From the NCBI GenBank assembly GCA_934393265.1, contig CAKRQL010000005.1:1-64000 (forward strand): a DNA stretch of 64,000 nucleotides, written 5' to 3'. The notes under the pieces were generated by a model that saw only the letters and a list, made by a program, of their open reading frames with translations, ran no database searches and was not told the origin of the DNA. The position numbers and the translations under genes were made by a program. Origin of the DNA: an uncultured Eubacteriales bacterium. Lineage in GTDB: Bacteria; Bacillota; Clostridia; Oscillospirales; CAG-272. Below are positions 8,290-17,355 of this stretch, piece after piece; within the stretch, counting starts at the first letter, position 1; every line of letters begins with the position of its first letter.

Positions 8290-8322
8290 GGTTCTGTAAT
8301 ACTGTATACGGGAGTACTGCTT

Positions 8323-9984
8323 TTGGAAAACCGATTTTTAAGTCTTTTGTACCCGGACGAGGAGTCTCTCGTCCGTCATTCATCGCGCGGCAATCTGCCG
8401 AATATCACGCCGGAGGTCTGCGACGAGCTCGGTCTCAGCGAGCTTTTCGACCTGCGGACATCCGACCTCTCCGATTTTTTCACCTCCGACACGCGCGTCA
8501 TAGAATACCGCCAATCGACCATTGCCGACATGCTCTCGGTGCCAGGAATACGGGATACGCTCTGCCGTGTTCAGCCGGTGCTTAACGACATTGAGGAATT
8601 ACGCCGTCTCGACAGCGAGCAGACGGGGACAGCCGACTCTTACCTTTACAGCATAACCGAAATAGAGCTGTACGTCAGCTGCATCGACGCGATAGCCGAG
8701 GGGCTCACCCCGGTGCGCGACAGAATAAAGAGCCCGGCGATTGCGGAGCTGTACTCTCTCGTCTCCGAGCTTGTCGACTCGGAATATTACCGCGAGCTAA
8801 ACAAGAAGCTGAACGCGCTCTCCTCCCGTGTCCGCGAGGTGAAAAGCGTAACCATCGGGGTAAATCTCGACAATCAGCTCCGCCCGACGGACGCCGGGGT
8901 CATCTCGGTGAATTCCGAGACATTCAAGTCCGGGCGGGTGCTCGACAAGATACTCCGCCTCTCCTTCCGCAACGACGCCTTTACCTGCATAGCTCCGCTC
9001 TCCCCTGTCGGAAAGGGGCAGAGCGACAACCGGCGCGAGGCACTCAGCGCGGCGTTCAACTCCGCGCTCGAGGATGTGTTCCGCTCATCTGTCAAGGGGT
9101 GGCGGGAGATTGCCGGGGAGTATGTGCTTGACAGCACCAACTTTCTTCTCCGGCTCCTGCCCGAGATAGAATTTGTGACGCGGGCTGTCGCGCTCGTCGA
9201 AAGGATACGGGCAAAGGGCTGCGGGATGGTATTCCCCGCCCTGCGACCGATGAGCGAGAAGGCATTTTCGGCAAAGGGGCTTTACAACCCGCGCGTCGCC
9301 CTCATGATTGACGACGGAATAGTGAAAAACGACCTCTCGTTCGACGATAACGCAGGTATATACGTTCTGACCGGACCGAACCGGGGCGGAAAATCGGTTA
9401 TCACCGTCGCGCTCGGTGCGGCGCAGGCACTCGCCCAGCTGGGGCTCCCCGTCCCGGCAGACGAGCTCACCCTCTCCCCCGTCGACGGAATATTCACCCA
9501 CTTCCCGGAGGGGGCGGACGACACGATAGACAAGGGTCGGCTCGGCGAGGAGTGCGCAAGGCTCCGCGAAATTTTCGACAACGTGACCGAATACAGCCTT
9601 ATTCTTCTTGACGAATCGCTCTCCTCAACCGGAGCGTACGAGGCGTCGTACATTGCGGCGGAGGTGCTGTCCGGATTTGCGGCTGTCGGCTGTCGGGGGA
9701 TATTCTCAACCCACCTGCACGAGCTCGCCGCCCGGGTGCCGGAGATAAACCGCCGCTCCTCTGAGTGCGGGGGTGTACCCGTAGACACGCTCGTCGCGGG
9801 GATAGAGGGCGAGGGCAAGCGCTCATTCGTCATCACCCGCGCAAAGCCGGACGGAAAATCCTATGCCCGTGATATTGCAGACAGATACGGTCTCTCGTTT
9901 GATGGCATAATGAACGGAATAAAATCAAGAAAAGGCGGGCAGGACCCGCAGAAGGTAAACAATGAGCATTGTTATCGGAATTGA
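8323..9984 (+). CDS. MutS-related ATPase lacking mismatch-recognition domains
   Basis: A 553-residue protein whose C-terminal half is a MutS-family ATPase. Walker A GPNRGGKS is near residue 350, Walker B LILLDESLSSTG near 426, and a FSTHLHELA motif follows. Full MutS is about 850 residues or more; here the mismatch-reading domain I and connector are missing and only core/lever-like and ATPase parts remain. Such proteins are common in Firmicutes and not fully understood. The start is TTG at 8323, preceded by GGGAG and the promoter at 8261. It overlaps the pantothenate kinase gene by 23 bases. Confidence 0.82.
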   Translation: MENRFLSLLYPDEESLVRHSSRGNLPNITPEVCDELGLSELFDLRTSDLSDFFTSDTRVIEYRQSTIADMLSVPGIRDTLCRVQPVLNDIEELRRLDSEQTGTADSYLYSITEIELYVSCIDAIAEGLTPVRDRIKSPAIAELYSLVSELVDSEYYRELNKKLNALSSRVREVKSVTIGVNLDNQLRPTDAGVISVNSETFKSGRVLDKILRLSFRNDAFTCIAPLSPVGKGQSDNRREALSAAFNSALEDVFRSSVKGWREIAGEYVLDSTNFLLRLLPEIEFVTRAVALVERIRAKGCGMVFPALRPMSEKAFSAKGLYNPRVALMIDDGIVKNDLSFDDNAGIYVLTGPNRGGKSVITVALGAAQALAQLGLPVPADELTLSPVDGIFTHFPEGADDTIDKGRLGEECARLREIFDNVTEYSLILLDESLSSTGAYEASYIAAEVLSGFAAVGCRGIFSTHLHELAARVPEINRRSSECGGVPVDTLVAGIEGEGKRSFVITRAKPDGKSYARDIADRYGLSFDGIMNGIKSRKGGQDPQKVNNEHCYRN

Positions 9985-10801
9985 CGTCGGCGGCAGCACG
10001 ACAAAGATCGTCGGCTTCCGGGACACCGAAGGAAAGCGGGAGCTCATCGACCCGCTGTTCGTAACCTCCGACGACCCCCTGACCTCGGTCTACGGTGCGT
10101 TCGGAAAATTCACATCGCAGAACTCGCTGTCACTCTCTGACATTGACCGGGTTATGATGACCGGGGTAGGCTCCGGATATGTTGAAAAAGGAATATACGG
10201 GCTCCGGTGTCTGCGCGTTCCGGAGTTTGAAAGCATAGGTCGCGGGGGGCTCTACCTCTCCGGGATGCGGGAGGCTGTGATAGTCAGCCTCGGCACCGGG
10301 ACGGCGATAGTCCGGGCGACCGAGAGCGACACCGAATACCTCGGCGGAACCGGGGTCGGAGGCGGGACGCTCATCGGTCTGTCGCGTCTGCTCCTCGGAG
10401 CGGAGAGCGTCAGCCACATCTCCGACATGGCGCGCGAGGGAGACCTCGGAAAAATTGACCTGCGTATCGGGGACATCTCCGCCGCCGGCTCGTCCGGCGG
10501 GCTCGCGGATGATGTGACGGCGGCAAACTTCGGAAACGTCTCCGAGCTTGCCGACAAGCCCGATATAGCAAAGGGCATACTCAATCTCGTATTTGAGACG
10601 GTCGGTATGGTTTCCGTATTTGCCGCCCGCTCAAAGAACGTCGGCGATATTGTTCTGACCGGAAATCTCACACAGATAGACGCCTGCCGCACGAAGTTTG
10701 ACGACTTCAACAGAATGGGCTACGGCGTGCGCTTTCTGATACCGCCGATGGCACAGTTCTCCACCGTTATAGGCACCGCCCTCGCAGGACTCACGGTGTA
10801 A
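9962..10801 (+). CDS. coaW: Type II pantothenate kinase
   Basis: A 279-residue kinase of the actin-like ATPase fold: the N-terminal phosphate motif is GIDVGGSTTKIVGF, with VSLGTGTA near 103 and GGTGVGGGT near 122. This is the pattern of type II (staphylococcal/eukaryotic-like) pantothenate kinases, which make 4-phosphopantothenate in the first committed step of coenzyme A synthesis. The start overlaps the MutS-like gene, so the two are translationally coupled, although no functional link is known to me. Length is typical. Confidence 0.88.
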   Translation: MSIVIGIDVGGSTTKIVGFRDTEGKRELIDPLFVTSDDPLTSVYGAFGKFTSQNSLSLSDIDRVMMTGVGSGYVEKGIYGLRCLRVPEFESIGRGGLYLSGMREAVIVSLGTGTAIVRATESDTEYLGGTGVGGGTLIGLSRLLLGAESVSHISDMAREGDLGKIDLRIGDISAAGSSGGLADDVTAANFGNVSELADKPDIAKGILNLVFETVGMVSVFAARSKNVGDIVLTGNLTQIDACRTKFDDFNRMGYGVRFLIPPMAQFSTVIGTALAGLTV

Positions 10802-10874
10802 CGCAAGCGGCAAAGGCACCTGCCGGAGCCGGAAGCGGACGACCGGCAAACAAAAAGAAAAAAGGGAGACCCTT

Positions 10875-11312
10875 ATGAATGTTATGAAGTTCCTGATTCC
10901 GAAAAGTCAGGTCGTGTTCATAGGCGAGGACAGCACGGTACGCCAGGCTTACGAGAAGATGCGCTACCACAGGTACACCGCGGTGCCGGTCATTGACGGG
11001 GAGGGCAAATATGTCGGTACGCTCCGTAACGACGACCTCTTTGCATACTTTATGGAGGGCGGCACCTCCGACACGCGGGAGGCGGAGAACACTCCCTTGA
11101 CATACATACTTGACAGAGCCTATTCCAAGCCGCTCTACCACAACGCGACGATGGCGGAGCTGATAGACGCCGTGCGCGAGCACAACTTTGTCGCGATAGT
11201 AGATGACAGAGGCTGCTTTGTCGGAATAGTACTGCGCCGGGACGTTCTGAATTTTCTTTTCGGCTGCTACGAAAAGAGCATGACACGGGCTCAGGCAAAA
11301 AAACAGCAATAA
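10875..11312 (+). CDS. CBS domain protein
   Basis: A 145-residue protein consisting of a CBS domain pair: the first has RYHRYTAVPVIDGEGKYVGT (about 37-56) and the second HNFVAIVDDRGCFVGIVLRR (about 103-122). CBS pairs bind adenosine nucleotides or S-adenosylmethionine and act as energy or ligand sensors. No effector domain is attached, so it may act on a partner or serve as a free nucleotide sensor. It follows coaW by 73 bases, with GGGAG before the ATG. Confidence 0.87.
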   Translation: MNVMKFLIPKSQVVFIGEDSTVRQAYEKMRYHRYTAVPVIDGEGKYVGTLRNDDLFAYFMEGGTSDTREAENTPLTYILDRAYSKPLYHNATMAELIDAVREHNFVAIVDDRGCFVGIVLRRDVLNFLFGCYEKSMTRAQAKKQQ

Positions 11313-11369
11313 AAGCTCCGCCGCATGGCGGGTCTGACATATTTTCATTTCGCCGAAAGGAGACAGAAA

Positions 11370-14300
11370 ATGACCGATATAAAAGCAGACGGAATGACAG
11401 CGGAGGTAAAGTCGGAGGAGACGGAGGAATACTCTGCCGTCACAACGCCGCAGACTGGCTCCGCGGGTGCGGAAAAGGCTGACGCGGCGGGTGCCGCCGG
11501 CGGCACCGGACTTGATGAAATTCACGAGAAGCTCGGCATAGCAAAGGCAAATATAGCGAGGGCGAACGCAACCGCAAATCAGCGCCGCGCGGAGGAAAAG
11601 CGCGCAGAGCGGGAAGCCGAGCGCGAAGCCGCAGAGCGCGCGGCAAAAGCCGCAAAGGAGAAAGCGGAAACCGAGCGCGCCGTCGCAAGGGTTGCCGAGG
11701 AGCGCCGCGCACAGCTTACTTACACCGAAAATTACAGAAAGCGCCTTGAAGAGGAGCGTGCGCGTGCACGCGCCGCGGCGAAAGAGCGCGCGCTCCGGCG
11801 GCAGGCGGCAGCAGACGAAAAGGCGAGAGAGGCAGAGCGTGCCGCGGAAGCGGAAAGGCTCCGCGCCGAGGCAGAGGAGCTCGCCGCGCGGGAGCGCGAA
11901 AACGAGCGACTGCTCTCCGATATAAAAGAGCAGGTCGCCGAAGGTGCGGAGGACGCAGCCGGAGGAGCCGCGGAATACTCCGCAGGCAGCCACGTGCCGG
12001 AGGCTCCGGCAAATGCGGACACCGCGGACAAGGCGGACGGCGACGACGGCGGACGGATAGTTATAGGTGAGGAGCCGGAGGACGGGCGGATAGTTATCGG
12101 CGACGGCAAGGCAGACGGAAGAATAGTCGTCGGCGAGGACGCAGTCTACATGTCCGGGAGCAACGACACAGCGTATCAGGTCCCGCTCATGGGATTTGTG
12201 CCCGCGTTTGTCCCCGGGGGCGGACCGCTCCCCGGAAATGCACAGGCCGGCTATGCGAGCGCGTCGCCGGGTACTCCGGCACAGCGGGCGGCGGAGCCGA
12301 CCGGGACGGCGGCGCGTCCTGCCGTGTCGGATACCGCCAGGAGTGCAACGAAGCCCGCCGCGGCGGAGACAGCCGCAATCATGGCAGGCACTGTTAAGAG
12401 CACGGCGGAAAAGCCTGCGGAGCCCACGGTGCGGGAAATACCCGTTCCCTACCCCGCCGCGCCCCGGGCGAGCCTCGTTATGGAGCCGGAGGGCATAGGC
12501 GCCGAGGACGTGGCAAAGAGCAAAAATCAGGCGGCAGAAAGGTGTGCGACAGAGCCCGCCGCATACGATCTCCCCTCCGGGAGAGCCGATTATCCTGACT
12601 TTGAGACCGTCGGCTACGCAGAGGCGGCGAACGAGGCGATAACGTCGGCACCCGTGTATGAAAACCGCCGGGAAGATGGGCCCGAGCGCGACATTGCGTC
12701 GGGCGGGGATGAGGTCACGGAAAAGGAGATCTCAGGCACCGTGACCGCACGGTTTATAGACTATGGTGCAGAGGACGGCGCAGAGGCGTCCGAGCCGCTC
12801 GGAGCGAACGCCGTGGCGAGCGCACCGGTCTATTCAAAGCGGGAGCTTCGGGAGTACATACGGAACAATGAATATGACGAGAAGCGGTTGATACGCGAGC
12901 GCGACGCGCTGACTGCAAGGATTACGGACGGGACGCGCGAGGACAGGATCAAGACCCAGGTCGAGCGTCTGACCCTGCAGAGAGACATAATCGAGGGTCG
13001 CATCTCCGTGCTCCGCACGATATGCCGCGCGGGGGACGCCGGTAAAAAGGAGCTGAAAAGCGGAAAATCACGTCTCACGGACGCGCTCTTACAGTACAAT
13101 TCGTTTGCCGACGAGTATACCGGTTTCACAGGCAAGCCGCTCACACACGCGGACGCCGGGATCCCGGACGCAATATGCGAGGGGCGCGCATTCTCCATGC
13201 TCCCGCTCCTGATATATCACCCTGCGAGGGAGCGCGGAAATCAGACCGCCGCGACGGTAGCGGTCGGCAAAAGTATAACGGGAAATCAATACACGCCTGC
13301 CGCCGTACCCGGTGCAGACACCGTCCCGGACTTCGAGGGCACGGACAGCGAGCATGACAAGGACGAGGAGATAAGCCGGGAGGCAGAGCGCGTCGAATAC
13401 AGTGACGCGAGAAGCATCTACGACCTTGACGCCCTCAAAAAGCTGATAGAGAAAACCGACAAAAGCTACTTAAAGACCGAAAAAGAAGCGAAGCGCACGG
13501 AGAAAAAGCTCGCGAAAGCGGTCGGCAACCCCGCCATTCTTCTCGCTGTCAGCGTCGTGGGGCTCCGCAAGGAGCAGGTGGACGCGCGGGCAGAGGTTGT
13601 CTGCGCCTGTGCGCAGGTCGGAAAAAAGGCGATAACAAAGCAGGAGAAGAAAAAGCTCGGTGCCGCGATAGTCGGCTACAACGCGGCGGCGAGCAACTAC
13701 TCTTCCCTCACCTCTCATGAAATAGAGCAGCTCCCGCTCTGGCTCCCGGAGGAGCTTGCCGGCGGTGCGGACTACACGAAAATCCCGGCGCTCGTGCTCC
13801 CGAAGGACACGGACATACCCGTCGGGACAAGGATGTCCGAAGCGGACAAAAGGGAGCAGCGGCGCGAGCAGCTGCGCCTCGTTGCAGAGGAGAAAAAGCA
13901 ACAGAAGCTCCAGGACGCGAACCGCGCGGGCGCAAAGCTCACGCCGGAGGATAAAAAAGAGCTCGCAGCCCGGGATAAACTCGCGCGCGAGCAGTCGGAG
14001 CGCGACTGTGAAATGCTCCGCCGCCGCTACCGCAGCTCGGCTGAAAATGCCGAATACGACACGCAGATAAACCATTATCACTACTCAAAGGGCGACGGCG
14101 CGCCCGTCGCGAACGGCAAAAAGGCACTCCGCAAAGCGGAAAAAGCGGCACTGAAATGCGAGAGCGAGGACAACGCGCGTTATTATGCGATAGTCCGCTC
14201 CCACTCCGCGACGACGCCGGCAAAGCGCAGGGTCGACCGCGCGGAGCTTGAGCGCATACGGCAGAAAATGGAGACGCTCCTCGCAGAGCGTGACAGGATA

Positions 14301-14807
14301 AACCGTCAGCTCTCGGATATTTACGTTCTCCGGGAGGACAAGAACGCACAGTCAAAGACCGTATCGAAGAGGCAGAGCGCGAGGCTCCGCGCCGCAAAGC
14401 GCTCCTGCCGCGATATGCGGGACGACGCCGCGCTGGTGCGCAGAACGCACATCACGATTGATAAAAAGCAGGCGATATTCGAGCTCATGGACGACATCAC
14501 CGACTGTCGCGCGGACATCGCGGAAATCGATTACACTCTGAAAAAGACGCATCCGTCGCGGGGCGTGGCAAGAGAGCTGAAAATGCAGAGAAAAATGAAG
14601 CTCGGCATAATAAAGCGCAACCGCGAGACCCTCGCACAGAGGATAAAGGCGGTGCGAAAGAGCGCGCGGCGCGAGGTGTCGCCGAAGAGTCAGCTTCTCT
14701 GGCTCCTGCTGCTTCTCGTCCTGGTCGGGCTCGTCACCGTTTGCGTAGTATTCCGCGCCGAGATATGGGGCTTTATAACCGGGCTCATCCCAGGCGGATC
14801 GGTCTGA
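11370..14807 (+). CDS. Large Ala/Glu/Arg-rich coiled-coil protein with C-terminal membrane anchor
   Basis: 1145 residues, not recognised as a known family. The ATG at 11370 has AAAGGAG at good spacing; the longer upstream frame lacks one. Regions: a highly charged predicted coiled coil (about residues 45-190, rich in AERAAKA and EREAE strings); three near-repeats of DGRIVIG[ED] at about 227-262; a low-complexity Ala/Pro/Thr stretch (about 290-450); then three further coiled-coil blocks with similar openings and an LxxxRDxL pattern (about 490-560, 690-790, 930-1080). A single strong transmembrane helix (LLWLLLLLVLVGLVTVCVVF) near 1107-1126 leaves a short outside tail. This suggests a tail-anchored scaffold or structural protein at the membrane. 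The small gene at 14824 follows by 16 bases. Confidence 0.7.
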   Translation: MTDIKADGMTAEVKSEETEEYSAVTTPQTGSAGAEKADAAGAAGGTGLDEIHEKLGIAKANIARANATANQRRAEEKRAEREAEREAAERAAKAAKEKAETERAVARVAEERRAQLTYTENYRKRLEEERARARAAAKERALRRQAAADEKAREAERAAEAERLRAEAEELAARERENERLLSDIKEQVAEGAEDAAGGAAEYSAGSHVPEAPANADTADKADGDDGGRIVIGEEPEDGRIVIGDGKADGRIVVGEDAVYMSGSNDTAYQVPLMGFVPAFVPGGGPLPGNAQAGYASASPGTPAQRAAEPTGTAARPAVSDTARSATKPAAAETAAIMAGTVKSTAEKPAEPTVREIPVPYPAAPRASLVMEPEGIGAEDVAKSKNQAAERCATEPAAYDLPSGRADYPDFETVGYAEAANEAITSAPVYENRREDGPERDIASGGDEVTEKEISGTVTARFIDYGAEDGAEASEPLGANAVASAPVYSKRELREYIRNNEYDEKRLIRERDALTARITDGTREDRIKTQVERLTLQRDIIEGRISVLRTICRAGDAGKKELKSGKSRLTDALLQYNSFADEYTGFTGKPLTHADAGIPDAICEGRAFSMLPLLIYHPARERGNQTAATVAVGKSITGNQYTPAAVPGADTVPDFEGTDSEHDKDEEISREAERVEYSDARSIYDLDALKKLIEKTDKSYLKTEKEAKRTEKKLAKAVGNPAILLAVSVVGLRKEQVDARAEVVCACAQVGKKAITKQEKKKLGAAIVGYNAAASNYSSLTSHEIEQLPLWLPEELAGGADYTKIPALVLPKDTDIPVGTRMSEADKREQRREQLRLVAEEKKQQKLQDANRAGAKLTPEDKKELAARDKLAREQSERDCEMLRRRYRSSAENAEYDTQINHYHYSKGDGAPVANGKKALRKAEKAALKCESEDNARYYAIVRSHSATTPAKRRVDRAELERIRQKMETLLAERDRINRQLSDIYVLREDKNAQSKTVSKRQSARLRAAKRSCRDMRDDAALVRRTHITIDKKQAIFELMDDITDCRADIAEIDYTLKKTHPSRGVARELKMQRKMKLGIIKRNRETLAQRIKAVRKSARREVSPKSQLLWLLLLLVLVGLVTVCVVFRAEIWGFITGLIPGGSV

Positions 14808-14823
14808 AAAGGAGGAAAATAAT

Positions 14824-15048
14824 ATGGGACTTTTCGGAAAGAGAAAAAACATTGAGGACAGCTTCTCCGTCGGAGGCGGGAGCACCGGAGCTACCGGGCG
14901 CGAGGCACTCGAGCGCAGGAGACTCCAGATAACCGCGGAGCTCGAGTCGCTCACCCGCTCGTACGCCCGCGAATCCGGCAACAGAAAGCTCGGAAAGCGG
15001 AGATTCCCCGTCGGAATGTCGCCGAACGACTACGGTTACAGAAAATAA
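14824..15048 (+). CDS. Small hypothetical protein paired with the coiled-coil gene
   Basis: A 74-residue basic protein starting MGLFGKRKN, with a GREALERRRLQITAELESL helix in the middle and a C-terminal RRFPVGMSPNDYGYRK. GGAGG is placed just before the ATG and the gene follows the coiled-coil gene by 16 bases, so it is probably in the same transcript. No known family is recognised. The N-terminal GLFG+basic pattern could be membrane-associating, but that is a guess. Confidence 0.6.
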   Translation: MGLFGKRKNIEDSFSVGGGSTGATGREALERRRLQITAELESLTRSYARESGNRKLGKRRFPVGMSPNDYGYRK

Positions 15049-15071
15049 TCGAAGTTTTTTCTCAAAAGCTA

Positions 15072-15099
15072 TTGCATTTATTAAAATGTATGCTATAAT
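15072..15099 (+). promoter_or_regulatory. Promoter of the rimP-nusA-infB operon
   Basis: TTGCAT, 16 bases, TATAAT with TGC directly before it (extended -10). It is strikingly like the promoter at 44311: both share AAAGCTATTGCA at the -35 side and TATGCTATAAT at the -10. Confidence 0.8.
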
Positions 15100-15120
15100 T
15101 AATTCAGAATTTGATAAAAG

Positions 15121-15146
15121 GAGAGTGACTTTAACGGGTCACTCTC
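15121..15146 (+). promoter_or_regulatory. 5-prime leader hairpin upstream of rimP
   Basis: GAGAGTGAC (15121-15129) pairs perfectly with GTCACTCTC (15138-15146), 22 bases after the -10 box and 21 bases before the rimP start. It is followed by AATTTATTG, a poor U-tract, so it looks more like a leader structure or weak attenuator than a full terminator. Confidence 0.65.
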
Positions 15147-15167
15147 AATTTATTGTAAGGAGACGGA

Positions 15168-15638
15168 ATGAAAAAAAGCGTCAGAGAAACCGTAAGAGAG
15201 GCTATTGAGCCGACCGTCACCGGCATGGGCTATGACATCTGGGACATCCAGTATTCAAAGGTCGGAGCCGACTATACGCTCGAGATAACTATTGACAAGG
15301 CGGGCGGAATAACCATAGACGACTGTGAGGCGGTGCACCGCGCGATAGACCCGATAATCGACGAGTGTGACCCTGTTGAGGGCTTCTATTACCTGCAGGT
15401 ATCCTCCCCCGGGATAGAGCGCGAACTCAGAACGGACGACCACCTCGCGCGCTCGGTAGGCGAGCGTGTGGAGGCAAAGCTGTTCTCCCCTGTTGACGGA
15501 AGAAAATCCGTGACCGGGCGGCTCTCATCCTTTGACGCAGACAGCATAACGATAGACGAGGATGGCGGGAGCGTTACTCTGCCCCGTCAGGCCGTGTCGA
15601 AGCTGTCCACCGTATACTTTGATGACGAAGAAAAATAA
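15168..15638 (+). CDS. rimP: Ribosome maturation factor RimP
   Basis: 156 residues, the usual length. The N-terminal domain pattern (EPTVTGMGYDIWDIQYSK) and the VSSPGIERELRTDDH motif near residue 82 identify RimP, which assists assembly of the 30S subunit. It is the first gene of the rimP-nusA-ylxR-ylxQ-infB operon, with AAGGAGA before the ATG. Confidence 0.95.
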   Translation: MKKSVRETVREAIEPTVTGMGYDIWDIQYSKVGADYTLEITIDKAGGITIDDCEAVHRAIDPIIDECDPVEGFYYLQVSSPGIERELRTDDHLARSVGERVEAKLFSPVDGRKSVTGRLSSFDADSITIDEDGGSVTLPRQAVSKLSTVYFDDEEK

Positions 15639-15692
15639 AAAAACATACAATCACCTATGAAAGGACCGTTAAAAACGGGGTAAAAAGAAAAA

Positions 15693-16724
15693 ATGAACGC
15701 AGAGCTTTTCACAGCCCTTGACCTTCTCGAAAAGGAAAAAGGGATACAAAAGGAATACATGATAGGCGAGATAGAGACCGCCCTCGCCAACGCCTGCCGC
15801 AAGGAGGTCGGACAGACGGCACTCATCCGCGTGTCGCTCGACCCTGTAAAGCAGGATATGAAGGTCTATCAGCAGAGAGAGGTTGTGCCGGACGGCGAGG
15901 TCCTCGACCCGAACTGCCAGATATCCCTCTCCGACGCAAAGGCACTCTCGAGGCGGAATAAGCTCGGCGGATTTGTCGAGACGGAGCTCAAAACGAAGAA
16001 CTTCCGCCGTCTCTCCGCACAGGCGGGAAAGTCTATAATCATTCAAGCCATAAGAGTTGCCGAAAGAGAGAGGCAGACAAGAGAATACGAGGACAAGAAG
16101 GAGGAGATAATCACGGCGACGGTCGACAAGGTGGACACTCTCAACGGAAACCTTATCCTCGACACCGGAACCGGATATGCAACGCTCCTCAAGTCCGAGC
16201 AGATACCCGGCGAGAGCTACGATGTCGGCGACAGACTCAAGGTCTATGTCTGCGAAGTCAGAGCCGGGGAGACGAGAGGTCCCATCGTTACCCTCTCCCG
16301 CGTACATCCGAACTTTGTGAAGCGTCTCTTTGAGCTTGAAATCCCCGAGATACAGGACGGCACGGTAGTGATAAAGGGCATTTCCCGCGAGGCGGGGAGC
16401 CGCACGAAGATTGCCGTAGAGTCCACGGACGAGAACGTTGACGCGGTCGGCTCCTGCATAGGTCGCAACGGTATGCGTATCGATGCGATACTCTCAGAGC
16501 TCGGCGGCGAGAAGGTCGACGTAATCAAGTACTCGGAGGATCCGGCGGAATACGTAGCCGCCGCGCTCTCCCCTGCGAGAGTGCTCGACGTCTATATGGA
16601 GGATGAGCGCACCTGTCGCGTCACGGTACCGAAGGAGCACCTCTCGCTCGCGATAGGCAAGGAGGGTCAGAACGCGAAGCTCGCGGCAAGGCTCACCGGC
16701 TGTAAGATAGACATAAAGGCATAA
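15693..16724 (+). CDS. nusA: Transcription termination/antitermination factor NusA
   Basis: 343 residues with the Firmicutes domain order: N-terminal RNA polymerase-binding domain (about 1-125), S1 domain (about 130-200), then KH1 and KH2 (VGSCIGRNGMRIDAI near 250, LAIGKEGQNAKLAARL near 318). It lacks the acidic C-terminal repeats of proteobacterial NusA, as expected here. NusA binds RNA polymerase and modulates pausing, termination and antitermination. Confidence 0.96.
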   Translation: MNAELFTALDLLEKEKGIQKEYMIGEIETALANACRKEVGQTALIRVSLDPVKQDMKVYQQREVVPDGEVLDPNCQISLSDAKALSRRNKLGGFVETELKTKNFRRLSAQAGKSIIIQAIRVAERERQTREYEDKKEEIITATVDKVDTLNGNLILDTGTGYATLLKSEQIPGESYDVGDRLKVYVCEVRAGETRGPIVTLSRVHPNFVKRLFELEIPEIQDGTVVIKGISREAGSRTKIAVESTDENVDAVGSCIGRNGMRIDAILSELGGEKVDVIKYSEDPAEYVAAALSPARVLDVYMEDERTCRVTVPKEHLSLAIGKEGQNAKLAARLTGCKIDIKA

Positions 16725-16755
16725 TATAAAAATCAGGTCAAGGGAGGAAACAGAG

Positions 16756-17028
16756 ATGAGCGCTACGGTACGGAAAATTCCGGAGAGACGCTGCGCCGGG
16801 TGCGGCGGGCACTTTCCGAAAAGCGAGCTCGTCAGGGTGCTCCGCACCCCGGAGGGCGGGATAGTCCTCGACCTCACGGGCAAAAAGCCCGGCAGGGGAG
16901 CCTATATATGCAAGAGCGCAGAGTGCCTCAGAAAGGCAAGGCGCGCCCGCCGGCTCGAGTCCTCTCTCGGCTCGCAGATATCAGACGATATATACACACG
17001 GTTGGAGGGCGAGATTGCGAATGGCTGA
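16756..17028 (+). CDS. ylxR: YlxR family protein (RnpM, RNase P modulator)
   Basis: 90 residues of the DUF448 family. The signature RRCAGCGGHFPKSELVRV is at about 11-28, and GRGAYICKSAECL follows near 51. The B. subtilis homologue binds RNase P RNA. It lies between nusA and ylxQ in the standard order and overlaps ylxQ. Confidence 0.93.
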   Translation: MSATVRKIPERRCAGCGGHFPKSELVRVLRTPEGGIVLDLTGKKPGRGAYICKSAECLRKARRARRLESSLGSQISDDIYTRLEGEIANG

Positions 17029-17353
17029 CGGCATACAGCGCGTGCGCGGGATGCTCGGGTTTGCGACGAAGGCGGGAAAGCTCCGCTTCGGGGCGGACAC
17101 CGTGCTCGGTAATCTTCGCGGCAGAGACGCGCCATGTCTCGTGCTCACGACCGCGGACGCATCGGAAAACACGAAAAAACGGGTACATGACAAATGCGGG
17201 AGCGCGGGAGTGCGCTTCTCCGCCCTTCCCCTTACATCGGAGGAGGCGGGACACATCACCGGGCGGGCGGCGCCGGTCGCGGTGATAGGAGTTTACGACG
17301 AGGGCTTTGCAAGCCTTATATCGCCTGAACAAAACGAATTGAAAGGAATGTGA
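17021..17353 (+). CDS. ylxQ: L7Ae/L30e-type ribosomal protein YlxQ
   Basis: About 110 residues with an L7Ae RNA-binding fold: GMLGFATKAGKLRFGADTVL near the N-terminus and VLTTADASENTKKRVHDKC in the middle. It is expected to bind kink-turn RNA on the ribosome or RNase P. The ATG at 17021 overlaps the ylxR stop; a TTG two codons upstream, closer to GGAGGG, is an alternative start. It ends overlapping the infB region. Confidence 0.9.
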   Translation: MADGIQRVRGMLGFATKAGKLRFGADTVLGNLRGRDAPCLVLTTADASENTKKRVHDKCGSAGVRFSALPLTSEEAGHITGRAAPVAVIGVYDEGFASLISPEQNELKGM

Positions 17354-17355
17354 AT

